Of a stretch of 64,000 nt of DNA, positions 10,527 to 22,599 are shown in pieces. Numbering within the stretch: position 1 is the stretch's first letter; each line of letters opens with the position of its first letter. This DNA is from Fulvia fulva (lineage: Eukaryota > Ascomycota > Dothideomycetes > Mycosphaerellales > Mycosphaerellaceae), in NCBI RefSeq assembly GCF_020509005.1, contig NC_063022.1:558001-622000 (forward strand), given 5' to 3'. The translations under genes and the position numbers were made by a program. The notes under the pieces are model-generated. The model did not search any database. It was given only the letters and a program-made list of their open reading frames with translations, and was not told the origin of the DNA.

Positions 10527-12457
10527 ATGGCGCTGTCGGAGAAGAACTCGGGCAAGTCGTCTGATGACGACCTGCACCATGACAATGCCGTCCCTGCTAT
10601 ACCCTCTGATGATGGATTCGACGATGATTCCAAGGTGCCGTTCCTCACGGCTAGGACGTTTCTGATGACGATTCTGGTCTCCATGGGTGGAATCTGCTTC
10701 GGTTACGACACTGGTCAGATATCTGGCTTTCTGCAAATGGACGACTTTAGGTACCAGTTTGCGGATAACCGAGAGGAACTCACTCTATCGCCAACCCGGA
10801 CTGGACTCATCGTTGCGACTCTGTCGCTCGGAACACTGGTTGGAGCTCTTATCGCTGGCCCAGTGGCGAACAACAGAAGACTCGGCAGGAAGTACTCGGT
10901 CTGCCTCTGGTGTGCCGTCTTTATCATTGGAAACTGCTTCCAGATCGCTGCGCAGTATCCATTCTGGTGGATTATGATGCTGGGCCGTATCATTTCTGGT
11001 TTCGCCATTGGAGGTCTTTCGGTCATGGTCCCAGCATATCAAGGAGAGTCCGCGCCAACCCATCTCCGAGGTGCCATTGTCTGCTGCTATCAATTGTTCA
11101 TCACGATCGGTATTCTGATCGCATACCTCATCAACTTCGGCACTGAAGTTATTGAGGGATCTGCTTCGTGGCGCATTCCCGTCGGTAAGTAATAGCCAAA
11201 ACACCAAGGCATGATCTGTCTGGAACATACACGTTGCAGCTTCAGCTCAGCAGCAGTTGCCGAGACACGGCCAAGTGGTGTTTAAGTTTAGCTAACGTTC
11301 TTCTGCTTAGCTATAAGCTACTTTTGGGCTGCTGTCCTAGGCTTCGGTATCCTGTTCTTCCCAGAAACTCCAAGGCACGAGTTCCGCCACGGTGCTGTAG
11401 ACTCTGCTGCGAAGAGTATTGCGGCATTCTATGGTGTCAGCCCACGCCACAAGGTTGTCAAGAAGCAGCTTCAGGAAATGCAAGAGAAGCTGGCCATCGA
11501 GCAAGAGGGCGGCGAGCACTCTTTCTGGGAGGTCTTCACGGGACCTCGCATGTTGTACCGCACGCTTCTTGGAATGTCGATCCAGGCGCTGCAACAGATG
11601 ACGGGAGCCAACTTTTTCTTCTAGTGCGTATATCCTGAGCGTCTTACACTAAATTGGCCGAGTGTACTGACTTCCTGTCTTCCAGCTACGGCACCACAAT
11701 CTTCAGCTCCGTCGGCCTATCCAATCCATTCGTCACACAGATCATTCTGGGTGCAGTCAACGTAGTCACTACCTTCCCAGGTCTCTACATGGTCGAGAAG
11801 TACGGCCGCAGAAAGTGTCTCACTCTCGGCGCAGCCTGGATGTTCATGTGCTTCATGGTCTTCGCATCGATGGGCTACTTTGAGCTCGAAGCTCCAGACG
11901 GCAGCAACCGCACCTCGATTGGATATGTCATGATCGTCTTTGCCTGCCTCTTCATCGCAGCTTTCGCCAGCACTTGGGGACCAATGGCGTGGGCCGTCAC
12001 TTCCGAAATCTATCCTTCCCGGTACAGAAGTCCCTGCATCGCCCTTTGTGCGGCATCGAACTGGGCTTTCAACTTCTTCATCGGATTCGCCACCGAGTTC
12101 ATCGTCGAGGACATCGGCTTCGCGTACGGATACCTCTTCGCGGCATGCAATTTCATCGCCGTGTTGGTGGTGTACTTCTTGCTGCCTGAGACCTCCGGCC
12201 GATCCCTTGAGGAGATTGACACCATGTTCTTGCTGGAGATCAAGCCCTGGAAATCGAGCAACTGGCATGCCCCACAAGGAGAGAATCTTATCACTGCGGA
12301 TAACCTGAGACTTTCGCAAGGTGGAAGGAATATCTTGAAGAGGGATGAGGCGAATGAGCCGACGGACATGCAGTATGAGACTGTGAAGAATGAGCAGCAG
12401 AATGGGTCGAATACTGTTGCGGGTGGTGCGAGGGGCGATTCGATCACGGCTGTATAG
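10527..12457 (+). CDS. MFS sugar (hexose-type) transporter
   Basis: Three exons, 10527-11184, 11311-11623 and 11686-12457, join in frame (introns 126 and 62 nt, consensus GTAAGT/TTAG and GTGCGT/CCAG) to give 580 residues. A 45-residue acidic cytosolic N-terminus precedes twelve expected helices. Sugar-porter signatures are GGICFGYDTGQISGF in helix 1, RRLGRKYS in loop 2-3, GRIISGFAIGGLSVMVPAYQ, FFPETPR after helix 6, QQMTGANFFFYYG in helix 7, EKYGRRK in loop 8-9 and PETSGRSLEEID after helix 12. It should import monosaccharides across the plasma membrane by proton symport or facilitation. It resembles fungal HXT/RCO3-type carriers, but substrate cannot be read from sequence. The start was chosen at 10527 because the longer upstream extension is not carrier-like. 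Confidence 0.93.
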
Positions 12458-12736
12458 CGAGCCATGTGTTTTTGGTATGCAGAATTGATCAATGTCTTCC
12501 ATATCCCTCTTGGGAACTCACCGTGCCTGAGGCCGCTTGCCTCAAGAAAACAACATGTGCTGTCGTTTCGCTCGCATGGGTAAGGCAAGTATGGGCACCT
12601 GACCATGGAGCACATGACACCACCAGCTTTGGATTTGAGGGACCCTGCTTGCAGAGTCCTATCTCCCACGACGTCCTTCCAACACTCAAATAACGCCACA
12701 TTCAGACAGTACCGGATTTGCACCCATCTCGCCAAC

Positions 12737-13396
12737 ATGACAACAAACCTCATAAGCAGACTACCGCTGGAACTCCGTCTCCAGATCTACGAGGACTGCG
12801 ACTGTTACCCCGACTCTACATGCGGCCGGTCCTACAAAGATCCATGGAGCGACCTTCCACGTAGCCACGACATCGGCAAGAGACTCGACGGCGTAGCTAT
12901 GGCGAACCTCCTCAGTGCATTTCCGGAGCTCGTGTCTGACATGCCGGAGTTTCTATCCGAACTTCACGGAGTCAAGACTCTGGCGTTCTCCAACCGGTAC
13001 AACCCGCAGACGGCCACAACACTACCTTCCCTCAACTCTCTATGTCAAATCCTACAAATTGCTCCGATCAAAGCGGAGCTCCACATCGCTCTCGACACTC
13101 GACACTGGAACCACTGTCTCCTATCAACTCTCATCGGATCACTCGTCCAGACGAGGCAGACTGTGCATGTCAGCCTGATCTGCAACTCAGTACCAGCGAA
13201 GAAAATTGTTGCGGTAGCCGAATTGCTGGCAAGTCGTGGTGGGTCTGTCAGCATCTACGAAGAGTGCGCCTGCAACTGTCATCGATTCGCGGGTATCGGG
13301 CCGTGTACTTGGATAAATCCGGTCCCGAGGGGATTGAGGATGCGGCCGCCGTTCTGGTTCATGTTACATGAGACGCAACATGGGGGGGTTGCATGA
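12737..13396 (+). CDS. F-box-like protein, copy 1 of tandem B
   Basis: Single exon of 219 residues. The N-terminus ISRLPLELRLQIYEDCDC is a minimal F-box/2EXR helix. The middle contains WSDLPRSHDIGKRLDGVA, and AELHIALDTRHW lies further on. A C-terminal Cys cluster (ECACNCH, then GPC) is seen in this copy. It is clearly paralogous to the next two loci (13743 and 14833) and only distantly like tandem A. Probable ubiquitin-ligase adaptor of unknown substrate. Confidence 0.7.
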   Translation: MTTNLISRLPLELRLQIYEDCDCYPDSTCGRSYKDPWSDLPRSHDIGKRLDGVAMANLLSAFPELVSDMPEFLSELHGVKTLAFSNRYNPQTATTLPSLNSLCQILQIAPIKAELHIALDTRHWNHCLLSTLIGSLVQTRQTVHVSLICNSVPAKKIVAVAELLASRGGSVSIYEECACNCHRFAGIGPCTWINPVPRGLRMRPPFWFMLHETQHGGVA

Positions 13397-13742
13397 GCTG
13401 GATTAGAGGGTTAGGAGTGTTTGTGCTTGGGGGTTGCGAGGAGAGTGCGAGATTATGGGTATCATGACGGACAGAGACCCACCATCAGTGATGCCTTAGG
13501 CTTTAGATTCGGCGACCACAGTGGTGGACTTTGGAAGTCAGTTTTACCCTAAGCTGAGTTCTCATGCTCCCAAACAACGAGAGTATGGTATCTTGAAGAA
13601 GTCAATTGAAGCTTGGGACATGTGGTAAGCAAGGTCCACACCAGAATGATTGAACGAGTTGAACTTTGCGAGAAGATCTGATCAAATGACATTGATTGTC
13701 ATTATTGGTGATGCAGGCTTGCGCTCCAAAGTGTCAACCACC
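13397..13742. other. Intergenic within tandem B
   Basis: Nothing recognised. It separates two paralogues and is presumably the promoter of the second. An in-frame upstream ATG at 13681 could extend the next protein by about 20 residues. Confidence 0.4.
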
Positions 13743-14357
13743 ATGGCACTTCTGCGAAGGCTGCCTCTGGAGTCACGGTGGATGATCTACGAGCAGTACA
13801 CATACTCTCCCGATCCCTCAAACCTCTGGTACTCCAATCACTGGAGCGGGCTCCCCAAAGGACACGGCATCGGCTCCAAGATCGATGGCACAGCGATCGT
13901 AAACCTCATCACAGCCTTTCCAGACCTAGTTCCCGACCTTCACAACCTCAGAACTCTGGTCTTCGAAGCCGAGCACTTTCACTTGTGCATATCGATACCG
14001 CACAAGCGACTGCCACATCTCGAATCCCTCCGGCAGCTTCTGAAGGTGCCAAATGTTGGGCCGACACTTCATACCGCGGTGGATGTGACTGCCCGGGACC
14101 AGTACCATGTACGACACTTACTCGGTGTCTTCTTGGCTACGAGACAGAGTGTGAACGTCACGATTATGAGCACTCTACGCTATTGTGGAGAGACGCGTCT
14201 GCCTGCTAGGTTGATTACTGTGGCAGAGAATATGATACGGTCGCGGGGTGTAGCTTTGAGGGTGATTGAAGATAGCACGTGGTGTTGTCTGCAGGAAGGG
14301 ACCTCCAATTGTGAGCATTTCGTTCCCAAGGGCTTGGTCAGGCTGCCAGAGTGCTAG
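13743..14357 (+). CDS. F-box-like protein, copy 2 of tandem B
   Basis: Single exon of 204 residues starting MALLRRLPLESRWMIYEQY, the F-box-like helix. WSGLPKGHGIGSKIDGTAIV and ITAFPDLV align with WSDLPRSHDIGKRLDGVAMA and LSAFPELV of copy 1. The end has EHFVPKGL, matching VPRGL of copy 1. ACCATGG context supports the start. No membrane segment or signal peptide. Confidence 0.7.
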   Translation: MALLRRLPLESRWMIYEQYTYSPDPSNLWYSNHWSGLPKGHGIGSKIDGTAIVNLITAFPDLVPDLHNLRTLVFEAEHFHLCISIPHKRLPHLESLRQLLKVPNVGPTLHTAVDVTARDQYHVRHLLGVFLATRQSVNVTIMSTLRYCGETRLPARLITVAENMIRSRGVALRVIEDSTWCCLQEGTSNCEHFVPKGLVRLPEC

Positions 14358-14832
14358 CGCAGATTTCATGATTCTACTTTGAAGTTTTCGCTGCCGGAGC
14401 TTCTCTTTTGGCGGTCTTGGATTGGTAGTGGTGGAGACGGCGATTGGTGTTGCACACAATTGGTGGCTATTGAGAAGACGTGAGAGGCAAAGCTGCTATT
14501 CACTTGACAATATTGAGGACGTGGCTATCGACAGTACAATCACGGCGATGTGGAGTCCATCAGCATATCACAAGCTGGTTGGATCCACTCAAATCTCCTT
14601 TCCCGGCCGGTTACCATCGTGTCTGGGGCCGTTGGGCTCCTGTTTGAACGCACAGAGCTTGCAGTCAAGGCTCAGTCATAGGTCAGCACTCCGAGCTTTT
14701 GATGACTCAAACTCTTGACGACAGTACACAGTCACAAAAAGTACTTCGCATACACAGCAGCACTTCTCTGGCCTAGAAAGAATCACCATTTTCCAAGACC
14801 TATCACACTTTGACTTTCGACAGACACACAAA
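14358..14832. other. Intergenic within tandem B
   Basis: No gene seen. The last 100 bp before 14833 is A/C-rich (ACAGACACACAAAATGG), as expected of a fungal leader. Confidence 0.4.
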
Positions 14833-15429
14833 ATGGCATCACCTAGAGGTCTCAGCAAGCTCCCAACCGAGCTCCGCCTCATGATCTACCAATACCTCAT
14901 AACAGAACGCAAAATCGTCACGTCTACTCCCTGGTTCTGGGTCCCCGTCTTCAAGAGTGTCGACACCTACATCGACATCGTCTCCGTGCTCAATCTCATC
15001 ATCACTCACCCAGAACTCGGTCCAGAAATTGCGGATCTCCGGCCTTTGATCTCCTCGTAAAAGACTGCATATACGACACTGCCACCCTTCAAGGCCTTGC
15101 TAGTGGCCTTGGTACCAGGCCCAAGACTTCGTATAGCTCTCGACACTCGCACTTGGGACAGATTCTGGCTGCGTGCACTCTTTCAGGCGCTGGCTGAGAC
15201 CAAGGGACCCCTCGAGGTGACGCTGGTCGTTGCCATGCAGGGCGTTTACGTTCACTCTCAGGGATACAGGATGAGAGGACGATACGATATGTCTCAGTTG
15301 ATAGCTGCGGCGGCCCAGAATCTGCAGGCTAGAGATGGGGCTTTGACGGTTCACGAGATGCTTTGAGTCAGTTGGTGTGCGTTAGACGGTCGGTGCGAGG
15401 ATCGTGTTCCAAAGGGGATGGAAGTATAG
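14833..15429 (+). pseudogene. F-box-like copy 3 of tandem B with two in-frame stops
   Basis: The frame begins MASPRGLSKLPTELRLMIYQ. It is interrupted by TAA at 15058-15060, continues in the same frame through LRIALDTRTWDR (matching LHIALDTRHWNH of copy 1), meets TGA at 15364-15366, and runs on to CEDRVPKGMEV before TAG at 15427. The tail aligns with CEHFVPKGLV of copy 2. An intron explanation for the first stop (GTAAAA at 15057) fails on phase with any nearby acceptor. Both stops are single-codon events without frame loss, so decay looks recent. Confidence 0.75.
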
Positions 15430-15822
15430 CCGCGAGTGGCTTGCAACTTGCCATCGCGGAAGGACCGCTACATCGTGCAAACATTATCGCTCCAGGAGCT
15501 GTCAGATGAGGGGCTCGATGAAGCGCTTGTTGGTTTCATAGGACGATTTGACGTGGTTTATGCGCTGAAGAAATGGCTCGATATGGTCGCGGAGGCAAGA
15601 AGTCTGGCGAAGCAGGAATGGGCGACACAGTACAGGTTGCTAGCCTCCCCGGCGGCCAAGGCACTGAGAGAGAGGCCGGACGAGGGGATGGGAGAATGAA
15701 CGTGAGAGGTATTGTGCTGGCTCATAGTTTGCTACTGCGGTGATTTCTGATCCTGGGAGTGCTCCTCGCTGCCGTTGAGAAAGTGCTCTTGCGAAACATC
15801 AAAGACCCTCACGAACTGCTGT
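15430..15822. other. Open stretch after the pseudogene, no start codon
   Basis: The same frame stays open from 15430 to 15699 with amphipathic, coding-like sequence (ALKKWLDMVAEARSLAKQEW), but it lacks an ATG. It may be a remnant of an older gene end. Nothing else was recognised. Confidence 0.35.
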
Positions 15823-17094
15823 TCAATTGTGAAAAATTTCCGTCCAGCAGGCTACTAAACTGTCTGGCTTTGTCGATGGTCCTTGAGCGGAATGTGCAGT
15901 GTCGGTGCAGTGCCGGGTCGGTGCTACCGTGGCAGAATTACAGTCGAAAGAGTACAGAACCGTTAGATCACGCATTGGTTCTTCTCCCAACCAGAGTCTG
16001 ACATGATCATGTATCAAGTGCCGTATGCGAATGTCAGAGTGATCGTCATTGATAGTGTCGATGGTGCGTTGTAAATGTAGCTGCAAGTGGTCTAGCAGTT
16101 GCAAGCTTCGCTCCAGAAGTGTGCTGAGCGATTCCAGATTTGCCACGCTGTTGAGAGCAGGGCAGTTCACGATCTCGAGGCGCTTAAGCTTATGTGGGAT
16201 GATGTTGGACCCAAACAGTGAATACAGAGCGTTGGTGTTGAGGTAGTCGTTGTACCTAAGCTTGATGGTAGTCATGTTCCTCAGCCCGTGAAATGGCGAG
16301 AAGGAAGTCGGGTCGCGGTGGGCGTGAGCTGCACGAGGTCGATCGATAGCCATGCTGGCGCCTTCGTTCAAGGTGGCTGGGATGTTTTCTGGCGAGACGT
16401 GCAGTGTATTGATGCTGACTTCGTCAAGGTCGGGAAAGCTCGAGCCCTCGAAGCAGAGATCCCAGAGCTCAAAGCCTGGATCGAGGTGCATGTAGGGGTT
16501 TCGCTGACCAATCGCGGGATCCAAGTCGTGCTGTCCGAGGTACATTGTGACGCTGCGAACATCTGGCAAAGGTACTGTCTGCAGCTGGCGTAGTAGATGG
16601 TACCAGGGTCCATGGAGCTCGAGTGAAATCTTGGGTCCATTGTTGCAGCGGGAAACGGCACCGATGCAGCGCGCGAGCACTATGCCGGTGGCTTTGTTCG
16701 CGTTGTTGGACTCATAATTCAGTAGAAGGTCGAGTTGCTTGATCTCGCGCTCGCGCAGCTGTGCATCAGTAAGGCTCTGTCACCTAAGCCGCTGCCTACG
16801 GGTCGATTAGAATGCGCAACGCCGAGATCGCGTTGACTGAACTTACTTCTTGCTGATGCTCGACACGATCGGCGGTTTAGTTATGGTGGACACCAGCTTC
16901 ACCAGGTTTCCGAAAGCTGTGATTCTGATCGTCTTGAACAAGGGCTGTTGAGCGGCGAGGTAGTGGTCTTTCGTGACGCATGCCAGTCTAGCAAGGTCCT
17001 TCGGGGAGAGGTAGTCGCATATCATGAGATAGAGCTCGCGCGGAAGCTCGAGCATTGATGCCATTTTCTCCTTGTTGTCTGTCGTTTCCGCCAT
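15823..17094 (-). CDS. F-box protein with long leucine-rich-like C-terminus
   Basis: Two exons on the minus strand, 17094-16847 and 16774-15823, join in phase across a 72-nt intron (GTAAGT donor, acceptor GACAGAG). The product is 399 residues. Residues 14-55 form a true F-box (LELPRELYLMICDYLSPKDL, then LARLACVTKDHY). A helical linker follows, then irregular leucine-rich strands (GLRNMTTIKLRYNDYL; LKRLEIVNCPALNSV). F-box proteins bind Skp1 and present substrates to SCF ubiquitin ligases through the C-terminal part. It is transcribed away from Ubp2 across a shared 0.7-kb intergenic region. Confidence 0.85.
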
Positions 17095-17798
17095 GTCGAC
17101 GTTATTGTTTTGTGTTGAATGTCGAGCTCGAGGAAAGATCAGTGTGATATAGGCAAGGGCGCGGCGGGCAGGATGCGGACTTGCCGAAGGAAGCCTGAAG
17201 TAATCCGGAGACCTGGGTCAGTACAATTATTGTGCGTTATGATCTGATGTGTGAGCAGACGAGATAGGTGTGTAGAGGGAGCAGTCGAAAGGTTGAGCAA
17301 ATCGAGTAAGCAGTAGTGATGCCTTTGCTCGATTCACTCCTTACGGTTGTTGGCGGCGTCTTTGGCTGTCGCTAAAGCCCCAGTGCAATGCCCTGCTGGG
17401 TTCTGTGTTGTTTGGGCGGACGCGCTCGATACGCCAATGTGTTGAGCAAGACGCGTGCTGATGACCTTCAGGATGAGCGTGAGGTGCATGTGGTTGTTTT
17501 GATTGCCACAGACAAGGTTCAAGAGCCGCCGAAGTGTTTCAGATGTCTGCAGGGATTATTCTAGAGTGACGGACGCCACAGTTGGCAGGTGTGGCGCTGA
17601 GCTGTGGCTGTGTGTGTTCACGAGCTTCCCAAACATCTGCATCTGACCAAGACGACTTGCGTATGCACTCGGGGCCTACAGTGCCTGTAATAACACAGCT
17701 GCAGTCGCGAACCTCGATACTGCCTCCCGAACACTGCAGACCTCCGCGCGGTCTATCAGCACCGGCGGAGCCTCAACGATCATCGCTACCTGGAAGGC
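17095..17798. other. Divergent intergenic region between F-box gene and UBP2
   Basis: A 0.7-kb bidirectional promoter region. The frame entering UBP2 is open for over 100 nt upstream of 17799 without another ATG, so an unseen upstream first exon of UBP2 is possible. Confidence 0.4.
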
Positions 17799-20700
17799 AT
17801 GCCCGCTGTAGGCAGCGGTCCTGGCAAGACTGCACCGAAACTACTTCAGGACTTCCTCCTCTTCGACCCAACGAAAGGCGAAGATAAATTCCACTACCTC
17901 CTCGACCTCAGCCGGCAGGTAGGATATGGGCCACAGAAAGAGCCTGTCATCGGCAGCTGCAAACATGAGTACCGTACAAAGATCGATCAAAGCGTGCTGC
18001 CGCCGCTGGACCTGAGACCTGATGGTGGAACGGAGTACAAGAGCGCGGTAGTATGCAAGAAATGCAGGATACATGCAGACGTCCATGTTGCATTCGCGCA
18101 CGCACCGAATCCTTGTCCAAATTCCGAGCACCCTCTTCACCACTTTCAGCGGACGCCTGGAGATGATCTGGTGGCGCGAGACCGTATCGTGTATGGCTGG
18201 CAATGTAGTTCTCAGTCGTGTGGCGCGCAGCTACGCGTGGTCTACAAGGTGCCAAGGATTAGTCCTCAAGAACGGGACCTACTCACCAACACCGAGCATT
18301 TGAAGAGGCGGTACGAGGCCGTACTAGCGAAGACTCCGGGCAGAGAGGGCATAACGTAAGTACTGATGTTGGGAAGTTACCGCAGGTGTGAAGAGAACAT
18401 CAGCGAGGCAGATAGGCATCTTCGAGAACTGCGCCCCGGATCAAATTTGGGTCAGCTTGCAGCCGCATCTGATCAACCCTAGCTAATGCTTCCGCTCTGC
18501 AGGCAGGCAACACCAAGCGACGCCTTGCATCGACTGAGACGGTACATCGGAGATTCTCTCAACCCTGAAAACACCAGGAGGGAGTTGAGAGCACACAACA
18601 AGAAGTTTCAGGAGGCTTTCGGCCTGTACGGGCAGGAAGGACTTGAGCTTCTGCAGAATTTGGGCTTCGTATTCACAGTAAGGAGGTTTAATCCACCGAT
18701 GAAGTCTACATGCTGATCACTTGCAGCCCGAAAGCGACGAAAACGAAGCAACATGGCAGTTACCCAACCCCACTCCAGTAAAGGACCGCCTACGTGCAGA
18801 TGGCTCAAGCCAGCGCGAGCTCCTCGAAGACTGGGAGGCTGAGCTCCTGGCCCTCTTGTTCGAGCAGTCATCAACGACTGGCGCAACCAACCCAGCAGCG
18901 GCGGCAGGATGGCCATCAGCAGACAGGGACATGGAGCGTGTTCTTGCAGTGCAAGGTTGTGAGTCTATGTTGTTGCCCAAACAAACACACAGGCCTAAAT
19001 TGCTGACTGCTCCAGATACGCGACACGCTGCCGCGAGGCGCACTGCAGTATCAAACGACCAGGTTCCGTGCGTTGGCTCTGCTGCAGCTGCCCGTGCGAA
19101 AGTGCTCGAATTGGCTAACGGTGTTTCAGATACTTCTCGTCTCTTGGCGCATTGCCTGATTTCGCGGACTCAATTATTGAATGGGCGTACGAACGACAGT
19201 CTCTATGCGATCCAGCTGAAAAAGCATACTACTTTGAATGTTTGCAGGTCATCTCTGAAAGTCGCAGCAGCGAAACGCTCCAGACCAAGGTCGCCATTAT
19301 GCAATCGCAAGGTGAAGTCAGCCGTCGCGACCTCTCTGCCGCTTACAGACAGCTGGGCGTTGCCATACATGAGGCGGAACAGGCTGACGACGAGCGCATC
19401 ATGAACTTGTTTCAAGTGCGGCAAACATGTTCTGGACCAGCCGTCCAAGAAGACAACCGGCAGGCGCTCTACAAGATCGGCATGCACAGAGGCAGCCAGA
19501 TGCTCATCAATGCTTCGCGCCAGTCAATAGACACATACAAGGATGCTCTTACCTGGCTTGGCCACGGCGCGAATGCATCCACGGAAGACGATGCGCTGAT
19601 AGCGATTGCCGGCGCAAAGGTGAGCATTACTCCGGCGGCCGCCGCTTCCCACAGCATGACTGACGCTTTGCAGATGGGTGATAGCAAGGCCGACGAGGAG
19701 CTGGCTCGAAAAGCCATTTCTGTGATTGCACAAGAACGCAAGTCTGATCGACTCAACCAGTGGCTCCTCACTGGACAGACGGGCGGTTACGAGATGAGTC
19801 CAGATGAAGCACTCCGCATCCTGGGTGAGTGGTCTCCAAAACGCTTCGCGTACCTCACGCAAAACAAGACCTTCTGACACTCTGTATCGCAGGCCAGGAT
19901 GTCAACTTCGCTACTGTCGATAAGGCGATGCTGCCAACTATTTACTTCACCGCGCGTGAAGACAGACCAGGTGAACAGACCGAAAAAGCCATTGCAGTAT
20001 TGGAGAAAGCGACTGAAGCAGACGCCGGCGGTGCGTGGTCGGCAGACAACTCTCCAGTCGGCCTAATCAGCCACGGCAACACATGCTATCTCAACAGCAT
20101 CTTACAGTACTATTTCAGCATCAAGCCACTCCGCGACGTTGTCCTGAACTACGATGAGTACAAGCTCAACACGGAGAAAATTCCCGAAAAAGTCGAACAC
20201 GTTGGGCAACGAGCGATATCTCTGGTGGAAATCAAAGGTGGCCAGCGCTTTGCGGAAGACTTGCGAGAGCTGTTCAAGAGGATGATCAGCAGCCCAGAAC
20301 GAGCTGTTCGTCCGGAGACAGACCTCGTTTGCCGCGCTTTCCTACCACCGCAGGAGTTCGCCACGATTGGAGACAAAGGAACGGAAAGCACACAGAAGTC
20401 AGCCAACGAGCTTGTCAACGCCATGGACGAGAAGATCTCTGATGAACCAGCTGCTGCTACACCCGAGGTTATCCAGGCAAGACACCAGTCTGCCGCGAGC
20501 AGTGTTACTCTGCAAGGTGATAAGCCGCCTACGCCGCCTGCGTCGCCTATTTCGAAACCAACTACCGAACAGGAAACATCGGAAGCCCCTCCACCACTAC
20601 CGCCTCGAAGATTGTCCTCGAGCAAGCAAGACGCGTTGCACAAAGCCGAGGAGAACGCTCGGCAGCAGCAAGACGTTACAGAAGTTCACGACAACATCAT

Positions 20701-22085
20701 GTGGCGCCTAAGAGCTGGTATGAAGCCTGAAGGCATGGACAGTGAGAAAGAACAGGACGATCCGCTGCGGGACCTGTTCAAGATCAAGGTACTGGACACG
20801 ACTGTGGCGAATGGTCAGGATATCTCCACAAAAGAGCAGAACGACTCTTGGTTGCGCACGAATGTCGCTCACGAAGAGACGGACATCTACTCCGCTCTGG
20901 ATGAGGTATTTGATCTGCAGCCTATCACCAATGAGAAGGCTGAGAACACCAAGGACAGGTACGTTTGGACACTCTCGCGAAGAAGCACACAATCTGAGCT
21001 ACTGGCACATGGATTCCGATGATACTGACACACCTCACGCAGATATTACAGTCTTCAGTCATTGCCGCCTCTGATGCAGATTAGCATTCCACGCAATGAT
21101 TGGAACAAGCAGCGCGGATGTTCCGAGAAGATCGACAAGCAAGTCGTGCTCCACGATGAGATCTACTTTGACCGATACACCAGCAGTGACCCGCAGATCA
21201 TGGAGCGGCGAAGATTGTGCTGGGAATGGCGACGCCGATTGCAGACACTGAAGAAGGAACGCAGGTAAGTGATACAACGCACACCTCCACCGAGAGCACG
21301 GGCATTGTTGTTACACTGGGGATGTGCACAGCACGACGCGCTACTCTCCAACTCGAATCTAGCTTCTGAGCGACTGTTGTTCGCCTCTCGAGTGTAGCTG
21401 ACACATCTCGCACTGTAGGGCTATTCTTCAGACCGAAACCGAAATCGACGGTCTCAAGACCGTACAAGAGACCGCCAGCTATCTCCGAGAACTCTCCGCT
21501 CTCGAGAGCGAGCTGCATGATGTTGATATGAGGCGCGTCATCGTTGACTCGGACCTTATTGACGCCGTCGAGAGCACTGCAGGTGAGCTCGCTCAGCAAC
21601 TCGAGCAAATGGACCAAGAAACAAAAGAGCTGGAGAACAAGCTGAAGGGCCAATTCGATGGATTCAAGGATATCAAATATCAGCTCGCCGCCGCGTTCGT
21701 CCACCGAGGCAACCACGCTGGGGGCCACTACTGGATATGCATACGCGACTTCGAGAGCGGAAAGTGGCGCAAGTACAACGACGAGACGGTGGAAGAATTT
21801 GGCGACATAAACGACATTCTCGCACCTACGCAGTGGATGCAAGGCACACCCACATTCGCCATGTATGTGCTCAACAACAAGGGCAAGGACTATTTGCAGC
21901 CTGTGTGTCGTGAGGTGCAGCGCGAAGTGGTATCGGTGGCTCAGCAGTCTGCATTTGACTGGAGCGACGGTGACGCGCCAATGCACGAAGCGCCGAATGG
22001 CATCGCTATTGATCCAAAGTTGACGATCAAAGAGAGCGATGCAAGCTGGGATCCAGAGAGGGAGGTCCCTGCTGAGAAGTGGTAG
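17799..22085 (+). CDS. ubp2: Ubiquitin carboxyl-terminal hydrolase Ubp2
   Basis: Nuclear/cytosolic deubiquitinase that trims K63-linked chains; in yeast it works with Rsp5 and Rup1. Proposed exons: 17799-18355, 18503-18677, 18727-18958, 19016-19067, 19130-19619, 19674-19824, 19893-20958, 21043-21264, 21419-22085, totalling 3612 nt or 1203 residues, close to yeast Ubp2 (1272). The N-terminus (GPGKTAPKLLQDFLLFDP) and a Cys-rich segment (VVCKKCR ... CSSQSCGAQL) are typical of the family. The catalytic Cys box GLISHGNTCYLNSILQYYF has its Cys near residue 617. The His box AGGHYWICIRDFESGKWRKY has its His near 1085. A long proline-rich insert and a coiled coil lie between the boxes. The junctions of the 52-nt exon are ambiguous: an alternative pair (18948 and 19062) also keeps the frame. 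Confidence 0.93.
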
Positions 22086-22599
22086 TCAGTCAAGTCAGAT
22101 AGTATTGCCAAAGTTGCTCCCTGCTGCTGATGATATCCCCGCGCAAGGCAAACTGTCTACGGTGCCAGTGGGCCACTCCAGCTCAGCTAATGGGCCATTC
22201 GAGTCGAGCGATATGACATCTTGAGGACCGCATTTGATGAGTAGCTCCCGTGGCTTGTGGTCAGCGTCTCTCTTCTTCTCGAAATGCACATGCGATCGCC
22301 CGATTAACGACATATTCCATACACCTAGAGCGACTTCTGCATCATTCTTGCACCAGTCGATTTGGATACAGCGTCATGCAACACTGTATTCATTCACCAC
22401 CATATTAACGAAGATCAACCAACGGGCTTGGCTCCGGCATTCGGCTTCGGCTCCACTCTGCTTTCGTCACCACAACCAAAGCCCGACCCACATGCAGCCT
22501 TCCTCCAGCCCTCACATTCTTGTCGCATTATTGCTAACACACTCTGCTTGGTGCGCCGGTTGCCGGCAGCATAACACATGGACTGGCGACAGAGAAGAT
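22086..22599. other. Intergenic between UBP2 and LDB17
   Basis: No gene recognised. Short frames only; it is presumably the 3' end of UBP2 and the promoter of the next gene. Confidence 0.4.

Noticed and set aside
11717..12753. Minus-strand frames of 261 and 247 residues
   Set aside because: Antisense shadows of the sugar transporter's last exon.
15057..15109. Possible intron removing the first stop of tandem B copy 3
   Set aside because: The GTAAAA donor and nearby TAG acceptor do not restore the reading frame, and the skipped sequence aligns with coding sequence of copy 1.
21198..21986. 262-residue minus-strand frame
   Set aside because: Antisense to the His-box exon of UBP2.
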